This document shows positions 6,971-14,280 of a stretch of DNA of 64,000 nt, piece by piece. The position numbers were made by a program, and so were the translations under genes. The stretch covers positions 1,819,501 to 1,883,500 of the forward strand of contig NZ_CP157794.1 in the NCBI RefSeq assembly GCF_040111675.1. Reading direction: 5' to 3'. Source of the stretch: Salinarimonas sp. GTDB lineage: Bacteria; Pseudomonadota; Alphaproteobacteria; Rhizobiales; Beijerinckiaceae. Positions within the stretch are counted from its first letter, which is position 1. The number at the start of each line of letters is the position of its first letter. The notes beneath the pieces were generated by a model that had not been told where the DNA came from, ran no database searches, and was given only the letters and a program-made list of their open reading frames with translations.

Positions 6971-9900
6971 GGAGACGCACGCCTTCCTTGTCGACGAAGA
7001 CGGGATCGGTGAGCCGCACCGGCGTGTCGCCGTCGCGGACGGGATCGACGGCGCGGACGATCTCGCCGTGGCGGGCGGGGCCGTTCTCGACCATGGCGAG
7101 GCCGATCCAATGCCCCAGCGTCGGCGAGAAGGCGACGGAGGTCACCCAGCCCTGATCGGTGTCCGCGCCAGCGACGACGCCCTCGGGCACGATATGCGCG
7201 CCCGCCCGCAGCCGTGCGCCCGCCTCGACCGGGACGAGGCCGACGAGAGACGCCCGGCCCGGATCGGTGAGGGCCGGACGGGCGGCGAGAGCGCGGCCGA
7301 CGAAATCCTTCTTCTTCGACACCATCCGCCCGAGGCCGAGATCGTGGGCCGTCGTGCGGCCGTCGAGCTCCGGCCCCGCGGCGTGGCCCTTCTCGATGCG
7401 CATCACGCCGAGCGCCTCGGTGCCGTAGGGCGCGATGCCGTAGGGCGCCCCGGCCGCCGCGATGGCGCGGATCGCCGCGTCGCCGTACTGGGCGGGGACC
7501 GCGATCTCGTAGGCGCGCTCGCCGGAGAAGGACAGGCGGAAGATCCGCGCCGGGATGCCGCCGCCGACGCTCACCGCCCGCGCGCCCATGTAGGGCAGCG
7601 CCTCGTCGGAGAGGTCGTGGCCGGGATCGACCACGCCGCGCAGCGTGTCGCGCGAGCGTGGGCCCGCGACGGAGAACTGGGCCCAGGCCTCGGTGACGGA
7701 AGCGAGACGCACGTCGAGCCCGGGCCAGTGCCACTGCGCGCACAGCTCGAGATGCGCCATCACCTTGGCCGCGTTCGCCGTCGTCGTCGTCATGACGTAA
7801 TGCGTATCCGACAGCCGCGCCGTCGTGCCGTCGTCCATGACGAAGCCGTCCTCGCGCAGCATCAGCCCGTAGCGCGCCTTGCCGACGGCAAGCGTGGAGA
7901 AGGTGTTGGCGTACACCCGGTCGAGGAAGGCGGCGGCGTCGGCGCCCTGGATGTCGATCTTGCCGAGGGTGGAGACATCGCAGACGCCCACCGCCTCGCG
8001 GGCGGTGCGCACCTCGCGGCAGACGGTCTCGAGCCAGTCGCGCTCGCCGGCGCGGGGGAAGTACTGCGCCCGCAGCCACGGCCCGCTCTCGACGAAGACC
8101 GCCCCCTGCTCGGCCGCCCAGGCGTGGGAGGGCGTCAGCCGCGTGGGGCGGAAGTCCCGGCCGCGGTGATGACCCGCGAGCGCGCCGATCGCGACCGGCG
8201 TCACCGGCGGGCGGAACATCGTCGTGCCGGTCTGCGGGATCGACCGCCCCGTCAGCTCGGCCATGATGGCGAGGCCCGGCACGTTGGCCGTCTTGCCCTG
8301 GTCCGTCGCCATGCCGAGCGTGGTGTAGCGCTTGAGATGCTCCACCGCGCGGAAGCCCTCGGCGTGGGCGAGGGCGACGTCGTCGGCGGTGACGTCGTTC
8401 TGCAGGTCCACGAAGGCCTTCCCCTTTGAGCGGCCTTTCGCGGAAACGCGCCAGAGCGGCGTATGGGCCTCCTGCTCCGGATCGCAGGAGGGGAGCTCGG
8501 GCGCGCGCGCCGAAAAGCCCGTCTCGATCGCGGCCTCGGCGCCGAGGCGCGCGCCGTCGGCGAGAGCCTCGGCGAGGGTGAGCCGCCCCGCGGCGGCGCC
8601 GGCGACCGCCATGCCCGGCGGCGGCGCGCCCGGTACGAAGGCCGCGATCCGCTCGTCGAAGACCGGCCGCGCACCCTGATGGCAGGTGAGCGCCAGCATC
8701 GGGTTCCAGCCGTTCGCGACGAGAACGCCGTCGCAGGCGACGCGCCGGCTGCGGCCGGAGCCGTCGAGAATGTCGATCGCGCGGACGCGAGGCCGGCCGT
8801 GGGTCGCGACGACGCGCCCGCCGAGGACGAGCTCCGCCGCCCACGCCTTCGCCCGGGCGACGAGGGCGGGGTCGATCTCCACGCGCGCGTCGACGATGGC
8901 CGCGAGGGAACCGCCGGCCGCGACGAGATCCGCCGCGCTCCGCCAGCCGTCGTCGCTCGTGGTGAACAGGACCGGGCGCGCGTGCGGCGCGACGGCGAAG
9001 CGGTTGAGATAGGTCCGCGCCGCCGAGGCGAGCATGACGCCCGGGCGATCGTTGCCGGGAAACACGATCGGCCTCTCGACGGCCCCGGCCGCCAAAACCG
9101 CGCGCTTCGCCACGATGCGCCAGGCGCGCAGGCGCGGCGTGTGCGGCGGGGGCACGGGCAGGTGGTCCGCGACGCGCTCGACAGCGCCGTAGACGCCGTG
9201 GTCGTAGGCGCCGAAGATCGTCGTGCGCGGCATCAGCCGCACCTCGGGCAGGCTCGCGAGTTCGGCGAGCGCGTCCGCCGCCCAGTCCGTGGCCGGACGC
9301 CCGGCGATCTCGCGGCGCTCGGCGAGCAGCCGACCGCCGAAGCGGAAATCCTCCTCCGCCAGGATCACCCGCGCGCCGGCGCGACCGGCGGCGAGCGCGG
9401 CGGCGAGCCCCGCGGGCCCCGAGCCGATCACCAGCACGTCGCAGAAGGCGATCGCCTTCTCGTAATGGTCCGGGTCCGGCGCATCGGCCGCGCGCCCGAG
9501 GCCCGCGGCGCGGCGGATGAGGGGCTCGTAGACCTTCTCCCAGAAGGCGGCGGGCCACATGAAGGTCTTGTAGTAGAAGCCCGCGCCGAGGACGGGCGAG
9601 AGCAGCCCGTTCGCCGCCATCAGGTCGAAGCGCAGGCTCGGCCAGCGGTTCTGGCTCGCGGCCGACAGGCCGTCGAACAGCTCGACGACGGTCGCGCGGG
9701 TGTTGGGCTCCCGGCGGGCGCCCGCGCGCAGCTCGACCAGCGCGTTCGGCTCTTCCGGCCCGGCGGTGAGGATTCCACGCGGGCGGTGGTACTTGAAGGA
9801 GCGCCCGACGAGGTCGACCCCGCTCGCGATCAGCGCGGAGGCGAGCGTGTCGCCGGAAAAGCCGCGATAGGTCCGCCCGTCGAAGGCGAAGGCGATCGGC

Positions 9901-9986
9901 GCGGTGCGGTCGACGAGCCCGCCGGCGGGCAGACGGCGCGACTGGCCGACGGGCTCGGCGACGAAGGATCCGGAGAGGGCGTTCAT
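6963..9986 (-). CDS. soxA: Sarcosine oxidase alpha subunit
   Basis: A 1007-residue large subunit of heterotetrameric sarcosine oxidase. An N-terminal ferredoxin-like region (RTYRGFSGDTLASALIASG, about 38-56) precedes a nucleotide-binding domain with VIGSGPAGLAAALAAG (about 175-190) that holds NAD+. The C-terminal part (from about residue 600) is an aminomethyltransferase/GcvT-like domain that binds folate. The length matches the family (about 1000). ATG 9986 overlaps the soxD stop by 4 nt (ATGA type). The longer frame upstream is an ORF artefact of the soxD region. Order B-D-A-G is the standard operon order. Confidence 0.95.
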   Translation of the reverse strand: MNALSGSFVAEPVGQSRRLPAGGLVDRTAPIAFAFDGRTYRGFSGDTLASALIASGVDLVGRSFKYHRPRGILTAGPEEPNALVELRAGARREPNTRATVVELFDGLSAASQNRWPSLRFDLMAANGLLSPVLGAGFYYKTFMWPAAFWEKVYEPLIRRAAGLGRAADAPDPDHYEKAIAFCDVLVIGSGPAGLAAALAAGRAGARVILAEEDFRFGGRLLAERREIAGRPATDWAADALAELASLPEVRLMPRTTIFGAYDHGVYGAVERVADHLPVPPPHTPRLRAWRIVAKRAVLAAGAVERPIVFPGNDRPGVMLASAARTYLNRFAVAPHARPVLFTTSDDGWRSAADLVAAGGSLAAIVDARVEIDPALVARAKAWAAELVLGGRVVATHGRPRVRAIDILDGSGRSRRVACDGVLVANGWNPMLALTCHQGARPVFDERIAAFVPGAPPPGMAVAGAAAGRLTLAEALADGARLGAEAAIETGFSARAPELPSCDPEQEAHTPLWRVSAKGRSKGKAFVDLQNDVTADDVALAHAEGFRAVEHLKRYTTLGMATDQGKTANVPGLAIMAELTGRSIPQTGTTMFRPPVTPVAIGALAGHHRGRDFRPTRLTPSHAWAAEQGAVFVESGPWLRAQYFPRAGERDWLETVCREVRTAREAVGVCDVSTLGKIDIQGADAAAFLDRVYANTFSTLAVGKARYGLMLREDGFVMDDGTTARLSDTHYVMTTTTANAAKVMAHLELCAQWHWPGLDVRLASVTEAWAQFSVAGPRSRDTLRGVVDPGHDLSDEALPYMGARAVSVGGGIPARIFRLSFSGERAYEIAVPAQYGDAAIRAIAAAGAPYGIAPYGTEALGVMRIEKGHAAGPELDGRTTAHDLGLGRMVSKKKDFVGRALAARPALTDPGRASLVGLVPVEAGARLRAGAHIVPEGVVAGADTDQGWVTSVAFSPTLGHWIGLAMVENGPARHGEIVRAVDPVRDGDTPVRLTDPVFVDKEGVRLHA

Positions 9987-10273
9987 CGCACCGCCCCCGC
10001 CGTGAGGTCGCGCGCGGCCGCCGCTGCACGGGCGGTCTCGACGGCGTGGATGGCGTGGCAGGCGGTGTCGCGGGTCACGACGAGCCAGGCCCGGCAGCCG
10101 CTCGCGTGATACCAGAGCTCCCGATGCGGCCCGGCGGGATTGTCGCGCAGATAGACCGCCTCGGCGACGGCGTCGAGGGACGCGTCCGCGGCGGGCCGGG
10201 CCGCGGACGCGTCGCCGAGATAGGAGAATTCCTGGACGTCGCGCGCGCCGCAATGGGGGCAGGGGATGCGCAT
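9983..10273 (-). CDS. soxD: Sarcosine oxidase delta subunit
   Basis: A 96-residue zinc-binding delta subunit. The start MRIPCPHCG gives the CxxC pair at residues 5 and 8, and the family signature REFSYLGDA appears as QEFSYLGDA. The HRELWYHASGCRAWLVVTRDT block is also typical of SoxD (near residues 50-70). ATG 10273 fits the family N-terminus exactly. It lies 11 nt after the soxB stop and overlaps soxA by 4 nt. The subunit is structural and bridges the complex. Confidence 0.92.
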   Translation of the reverse strand: MRIPCPHCGARDVQEFSYLGDASAARPAADASLDAVAEAVYLRDNPAGPHRELWYHASGCRAWLVVTRDTACHAIHAVETARAAAAARDLTAGAVR

Positions 10274-10284
10274 GGCTCTCGCTC

Positions 10285-11535
10285 TCAGTGGAGGTTCGGC
10301 TGGGCGCCCTGGCCCTTCTCGTCGATCACCCGCCCCGAGGCGAAGCGATCCAGCCGGTAGGCGGCGGCGGCGGGGTGCGGCGCGTCGCGCGCGATCAGGT
10401 GGGCGAAGCACAGCCCGGAGGCCGGCGTCGCCTTGAACCCGCCGTAGCACCAGCCGGCATTGAGGTAGAGACCCTCGAGCGGGGTCGCGTCGATGATCGG
10501 CGAGCCGTCCATCGACATGTCCATGACGCCGCCCCAATGGCGCAGCAGCCGCAGCCGGCCGAGCCCGGGCCACAGCGCCATGCCGCATTCCATCACGTCC
10601 TCGATCACGGGCAGGTTGCCGCGCTGGGCGTAGGAATTGTACCCGTCGATGTCGCCGCCGAAGACGAGCCCGCCCTTGTCGGACTGGCTGACGTAGAAGT
10701 GCCCGGCGCCGAAGGTGACGACGCCGTCGATCAGGGGCTTGAGCCCCTCGCTGACGAAGGCCTGCAGCACGTGGCTCTCGATCGGCAGGCGCAGGCCGGC
10801 GAGCGCCGCGACGCGCGAGGAATGGCCCGCGGCGGCGAGCCCCACCTTGCCGGCGCGGATCGGTCCGCGCGTGGTCTCCACGCCGACGACGGCGTCGCCC
10901 TCGCGCAGGAAGCCCGTGACCTCGCAATTCTGGACGATGTCGACGCCGCGCGCGTCGGCGGCGCGGGCGTATCCCCAGGCGACGGCATCGTGCCGGACGG
11001 TGCCGCCGCGGCGCTGCAACAGCCCGCCCTGGACGGGAAAGCGCGCGTTGTCGAAGTCGAGGAAAGGCGCCAGCCGGCGTACGCCCTCGCGGTCGAGGAG
11101 CTCGGCGTCGACGCCGTGCAGACGCATGGCGTTGCCACGCCGGGCGTAGGCGTCGCGCTGCGCATCGGAATGGTAGAGGTTCAGGACGCCGCGCTGGCTG
11201 ACCATGGCGTTGTAGTTGATGTCCTGCTCCAGCCGCTCCCACAGCTTCATCGAGAGCTCGTAGAACGGGACGTTCCCCGGCAGCATGTAGTTGGACCGCA
11301 CGATCGTCGTGTTGCGGCCGACGTTGCCGCCGCCGATCCAGCCCTTCTCGAGCACGGCGACGTTCGCCACCCCGAACTCCCGGGCGAGGTAGTAGGCCGT
11401 GGCGAGCCCGTGCCCGCCGCCGCCGACGACGACCACGTCGTAGGCCGGCTTCGGCGCCGCGTCGCGCCAATGCGGCGTCCAGGTGTCGAGGCTCCTCAGA
11501 GCGTTGCGGGCGAGGCTGAAGGCGGAGAAGCGCAT
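10285..11535 (-). CDS. soxB: Sarcosine oxidase beta subunit
   Basis: A 416-residue catalytic flavoprotein subunit of the DAO superfamily, which oxidises sarcosine and carries the covalent FMN in this family. The FAD motif VVVGGGGHGLATAYYLA lies at about residues 35-51. Other family-like stretches are GNVGRNTTIVRSNY and the C-terminal LNAGWCYGGFKATPASG that closes the active site. The length (about 416) is standard. ATG 11535 is chosen because MRFSAFSLARNAL is a typical SoxB N-terminus. It is the first gene of soxBDAG. The 452-nt upstream region probably holds the promoter. Confidence 0.95.
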   Translation of the reverse strand: MRFSAFSLARNALRSLDTWTPHWRDAAPKPAYDVVVVGGGGHGLATAYYLAREFGVANVAVLEKGWIGGGNVGRNTTIVRSNYMLPGNVPFYELSMKLWERLEQDINYNAMVSQRGVLNLYHSDAQRDAYARRGNAMRLHGVDAELLDREGVRRLAPFLDFDNARFPVQGGLLQRRGGTVRHDAVAWGYARAADARGVDIVQNCEVTGFLREGDAVVGVETTRGPIRAGKVGLAAAGHSSRVAALAGLRLPIESHVLQAFVSEGLKPLIDGVVTFGAGHFYVSQSDKGGLVFGGDIDGYNSYAQRGNLPVIEDVMECGMALWPGLGRLRLLRHWGGVMDMSMDGSPIIDATPLEGLYLNAGWCYGGFKATPASGLCFAHLIARDAPHPAAAAYRLDRFASGRVIDEKGQGAQPNLH

Positions 11536-11695
11536 GGCCACCGGTGCTGCGTCGGGCTCGTCGGCATCGAGACGCGCGGACCACGCTCGACCGACCGTGA
11601 CAATGCCGGCTCGGCACCCGCGACAGACGCGTGAATCCGACACGACCGCGCCCGTTCGCGACCCGCACCGCAGCGCCTCGGCACGGACCATGCCA

Positions 11696-11722
11696 TGGCG
11701 TCGAGGCGCCCCCTCGACGCCA
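11696..11722. repeat. Perfect 11-bp inverted repeat upstream of soxB
   Basis: TGGCGTCGAGG (11696-11706) and its exact complement CCTCGACGCCA (11712-11722) enclose a 5-nt loop, 161-187 nt upstream of the soxB start. No T-tract follows on either side, so it is not a standard intrinsic terminator. It could be a protein-binding site or an RNA structure in the sox leader; the role is unknown. Confidence 0.6.
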
Positions 11723-11929
11723 CGACAGCGTCTGTTCGCGATCACGAGTATTCACGCTACCGCGAGCCGATGAGCCCGGGGCCTCCGGCGCGCCGCTGAT
11801 CCGCGCTCGGTGTCGTCCAGAAAGACCCTCGAAATCAGTGGCTTGGACGCGCAGGGTCGACTCTGTCAGCCGGAACGGACGGCGGGCTGAAAAAACCACG
11901 CGCGACGGAACACGGGCGGGCGCTCGTCT

Positions 11930-11957
11930 TTGAACTCATAGGCGTCGCGAGTATCCG
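11930..11957 (+). promoter_or_regulatory. Possible sigma70-type promoter for the repeat protein
   Basis: TTGAAC (11930-11935) and TATCCG (11952-11957) are separated by 16 nt and end 30 nt before the ATG at 11988. The -35 is good and the -10 is weak. An AGAAGGAG ribosome-binding site lies just before the start codon. Confidence 0.35.
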
Positions 11958-11987
11958 TGGCGTAAACGAGAGAGAAGGAGCAAGCTC

Positions 11988-12524
11988 ATGAATCGCATTC
12001 TCATGATGAGTGCGGCGGCTTTGCTCGTCGCGACCCCGGCGAGCGCGCAGCAGGCGGCGCCGCCTCCCGTCGTCGACAAGGCTCCGGCCGTGCCCCAGAC
12101 CGCCATCGGCGTCCAGGAGCGGCGACGGCTCGTCACCTCGGACGACGACACGGCGGCGCCCGCCGGCTTGCTCGTCGAGCGTCAGCGGCAGGTGATCGAC
12201 TGCCTGGATCCGCGCGTCGAGTGCGCCGGCCTCGATCCGATCGTGGATGCGGCCCCGGCCGTGCCCGGGACGGCGATCGGCGTGCAGGAGCGGCGGCGGC
12301 TGACGACCTCGGACGACGACACGGCCGCCCCGGCCGGCTTCCTGATCGAGCGTCAGGCCACCGGGCCCGTCGAGGTGGAGGCCACCGGCGCCGTGCCGCC
12401 GCCCGTGACCGACATGGCTCCGGCCGTGCCGAGAACGGCGATCGGCGTGCAGGAGCGTCGCCGGCTCCTGGCCGACGACGACGCGACCGCGGCGCCGGCC
12501 GAGATGCTGATCGAGCCGCAATGA
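11988..12524 (+). CDS. Secreted protein with three 35-residue repeats, function unknown
   Basis: A 178-residue protein I do not recognise. Residues 1-20 form a signal peptide ending ATPASA. The mature part is built of three near-identical 35-residue units at residues 32-66, 89-123 and 144-178, each with the core TAIGVQERRRL followed by an acidic DDD cluster and TAAPA. Units are preceded by VVDK, IVDA or VTDM. The linkers differ, and the first contains two cysteines (72 and 79). The last unit ends exactly at the C-terminus. A strong AAGGAG site precedes ATG 11988 and a clear terminator follows, so it is a single-gene unit. The repeats suggest binding to a repetitive partner or metal, but no function can be assigned. 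Confidence 0.8.
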   Translation: MNRILMMSAAALLVATPASAQQAAPPPVVDKAPAVPQTAIGVQERRRLVTSDDDTAAPAGLLVERQRQVIDCLDPRVECAGLDPIVDAAPAVPGTAIGVQERRRLTTSDDDTAAPAGFLIERQATGPVEVEATGAVPPPVTDMAPAVPRTAIGVQERRRLLADDDATAAPAEMLIEPQ

Positions 12525-12542
12525 CCCGCGGCTCCCCAGCGG

Positions 12543-12570
12543 AAAGCCCCGGCTTCGCGCCGGGGCTTTT
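12543..12570 (+). terminator. Intrinsic terminator after the repeat protein
   Basis: A perfect 11-bp stem (AAAGCCCCGGC 12543-12553 with GCCGGGGCTTT 12559-12569), a TTCGC loop and a short T-run, 18 nt after the stop codon. This is the clearest terminator in the window. Confidence 0.85.
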
Positions 12571-12672
12571 CTCGGCGCGCTGACCGTGCGGCGGATCGCG
12601 CGTGCGCACCGTGGACGTCTCGGGGCAATCGGGCCGCGGTCCCCACCCCCCAGGGGGCGGCCCCGAGGTGGT

Positions 12673-12885
12673 TCAGGACGGCCGGCGGGGCCGGCCCGCG
12701 CGGGGCGGATCGAGCCCGAGAAGGACGTCCCGGCACATCTCGGCGGTCTCGCGCTCGCGCCCGGACGGGAGCAGGCCGATCGCGCTCTCCAGCGCCGCGA
12801 CGGCGAGCCCGATCGCGGCGAGCCCCGCGCGCATCCGCTCGTCGGGCGCCTGCCGGGAGCCGGTGCTCGACAGCCCCTTCGTCAC
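12673..12885 (-). CDS. Small hypothetical protein, coupled to the upstream gene
   Basis: A 70-residue protein probably starting at GTG 12885, which overlaps the stop of the preceding gene as GTGA (12885-12882). This is a typical coupled start. The sequence contains MRAGLAAIGLAVAALESAI (about residues 18-36), an amphipathic or hydrophobic helix, then RERETAEMCRDVLLGLD. It is not clearly secreted. No family is recognised. The longer frame upstream of the GTG is Arg-rich and overlaps the neighbouring gene in another phase, so it is not coding. Confidence rests on the coupling and on the plausible composition. Confidence 0.5.
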   Translation of the reverse strand: MTKGLSSTGSRQAPDERMRAGLAAIGLAVAALESAIGLLPSGRERETAEMCRDVLLGLDPPRAGRPRRPS

Positions 12886-13232
12886 CGTGCACCCCGGTCC
12901 CGGATCGGGTCCCGGCTCTCCGTGGACGCGTCGCCCCAGCGGATCCGCGTGTTCCCGGCCTGCGACAGCCTCAGAGCGCGCATCTCGACAGCGCGCAGCG
13001 ATGCGGCCTGCTCGTCGAGCCGGCGAAGCGACTCGGCCAGGGAGGCGAACGCCGCGTTGGTCTCGTCCGTGAGGGCGCGCAAGCTCTCGACCGCGTTCGT
13101 CCCGTCGCTCCGCTCGAGCGCCCCCGTCGACGCCCTCAGGGCGAGCCCCAGAGCTTTCCGGCGACAATCGTCCAGTCTCGCGAGCGCCCGATCGGTGTCG
13201 GACGGCAGGCGATCGTGCGTCTCGAGGTCCAT
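12882..13232 (-). CDS. Small helical hypothetical protein
   Basis: A 116-residue, mostly helical, highly charged protein starting at ATG 13232. Heptad-like stretches include SLRALTDETNAAFASLAESL (about residues 50-69) and RRLDEQAASLRAVEMRALRL, suggesting a coiled coil. It has no signal peptide and no recognised domain. Its stop overlaps the GTG of the next gene. The pair is divergent from the PAS-LuxR regulator gene, which may control it (inference). Upstream in-frame sequence to 13364 has only a TTG start and is less protein-like. Confidence 0.55.
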   Translation of the reverse strand: MDLETHDRLPSDTDRALARLDDCRRKALGLALRASTGALERSDGTNAVESLRALTDETNAAFASLAESLRRLDEQAASLRAVEMRALRLSQAGNTRIRWGDASTESRDPIRDRGAR

Positions 13233-13345
13233 GGTCTCGCTCGTCGCTCCGTCGGCTGGTCCGTGCGGAACCCGGCGGCGTCCGTCTTCACGTCTGCGCG
13301 CCTCGCGTCGAGTCCCGAGATCGCGGGAACTTTCGGCGGCCTCGG

Positions 13346-13362
13346 GTTTACGTTTAGTAAAC
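13346..13362. promoter_or_regulatory. AT-rich palindrome between divergent genes
   Basis: GTTTAC (13346-13351) and GTAAAC (13357-13362) form a perfect 6-bp inverted repeat around GTTTA. It is an AT-rich island in a GC-rich region, 107 nt before the PAS-LuxR start and 114 nt before the small-gene pair. It could be an operator serving both. Confidence 0.4.
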
Positions 13363-13468
13363 AAAAGTAGCCGAACCGGTCACCCGTGCCGTCGACGACG
13401 CGGAAATTGCCTCGGCCCGGCGGGAAAGCTATAGGCCGCGGTCCGCAGGCTGCGGCGCGGAGACGACG

Positions 13469-14158
13469 ATGGAAGGCGGCGAGATTCCCGAGGCGCTGAG
13501 CGCGCAGGCGGCGCTCCTCGACGGCGACGGCGTGATCGTGGCCGTGAACGACGCCTGGCGGCGCTTCGGCGTCGAGAACGGGCTCACGTCTCCGGACGCC
13601 TGCATCGGCACGAACTACCTCGCGCTGTGTCGCAGCTGCCTGGGGGAGGCGCACCGGCTCTCGATGGACCTGAACGCGTTGCTGCGTGGCCGCAGCGTCA
13701 TCCTCACGTGGCTCTATGCCTGCGACACGCCGCAGGGGCGGCGGTGGTTCAACCTCGTCGGCGTTCCCCGGGCGGACGGCGCGCGGGGGGCCCTGATCGC
13801 GCACGTGGACCTCTCGCCGCTGGTCGCGGGCGGGACGACCGGCGCGCCGGAGGACCGCCCGACGCTGGAGACGTCCGTATCGGCTCTGGCGCCCACGCGA
13901 GCCGGGCTTCTCGACGCCGCCGATGCAGGGGAGGCCGACGCCGACCCCGCGACCGACCTCACGGGGCTCACCGCCAGGCAGGCGCAGGTCCTCGCCCTCG
14001 TCCGGGAGAGCCGCACGAACGAGGAGATCGCAGCGGCTCTGTCCATCTCGGTCGGAGCCGTCAAGAAGCACGTGGCGGCGTTGCTCAAGGCGTTCGGCGT
14101 CTCGGGGCGGCGGGACCTGCGCACCGGACCCTCCACCCGCAGGCGGGACGCCGGATGA
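13469..14158 (+). CDS. PAS-domain LuxR-type transcriptional regulator
   Basis: A 229-residue cytoplasmic regulator with no receiver domain. Residues about 10-115 form a PAS-like sensor (AALLDGDGVIVAVNDAWRRFG, then NYLALCRSC and an FNLVGVPR strand). Residues about 164-217 form the LuxR/GerE helix-turn-helix (LTARQAQVLALVRESRTNEE, then SVGAVKKHVAALLKAFGV). PAS-LuxR proteins respond to a ligand or redox state instead of phosphorylation. The sensor contains C52 and C55 spaced CRSC, a possible redox or metal site. The ATG at 13469 has a GGAG site 7 nt upstream. The HWE kinase gene follows 122 nt downstream. Confidence 0.82.
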   Translation: MEGGEIPEALSAQAALLDGDGVIVAVNDAWRRFGVENGLTSPDACIGTNYLALCRSCLGEAHRLSMDLNALLRGRSVILTWLYACDTPQGRRWFNLVGVPRADGARGALIAHVDLSPLVAGGTTGAPEDRPTLETSVSALAPTRAGLLDAADAGEADADPATDLTGLTARQAQVLALVRESRTNEEIAAALSISVGAVKKHVAALLKAFGVSGRRDLRTGPSTRRRDAG

Positions 14159-14280
14159 GGCGACCGGCGCGCGGCTCGGGGCAGCTCCCGGCCGCTCGGC
14201 GGAGCGCCGCTCGCCGTCATGCGGCGATTGTCGCGTCCCGACGTGTCCATTACGGTGAAGACCACGTCGGGAGTCGATCG

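Larger units (their letters stand above)
11536..11987. other. Intergenic region upstream of soxB and the repeat protein
   Basis: This 452-nt divergent region has no convincing gene. Overlapping ORFs on both strands lack family similarity and look like GC-rich shadows. It contains a 27-nt hairpin (listed separately), a TGTCGC element on the minus strand at 11625-11620 resembling the repeats near gbcA, and an A-run at 11890-11895. The soxB and repeat-protein promoters should lie here. Confidence 0.6.

Noticed and set aside
6832..10029. A 1065-residue minus-strand ORF overlapping soxA
   Set aside because: It is a frame shift of soxA, with Arg-rich sequence; soxA itself has complete family motifs.
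13325..13349. GGGAAC followed by GTTTA before the PAS-LuxR gene as an EcfG promoter
   Set aside because: The spacing is 15 nt, shorter than the usual 16-17.
12586..13434. A 282-residue plus-strand ORF over the small-gene pair
   Set aside because: It is Arg/Ser/Pro-rich and unlike real proteins; the minus-strand pair has a coupled overlap and better composition.
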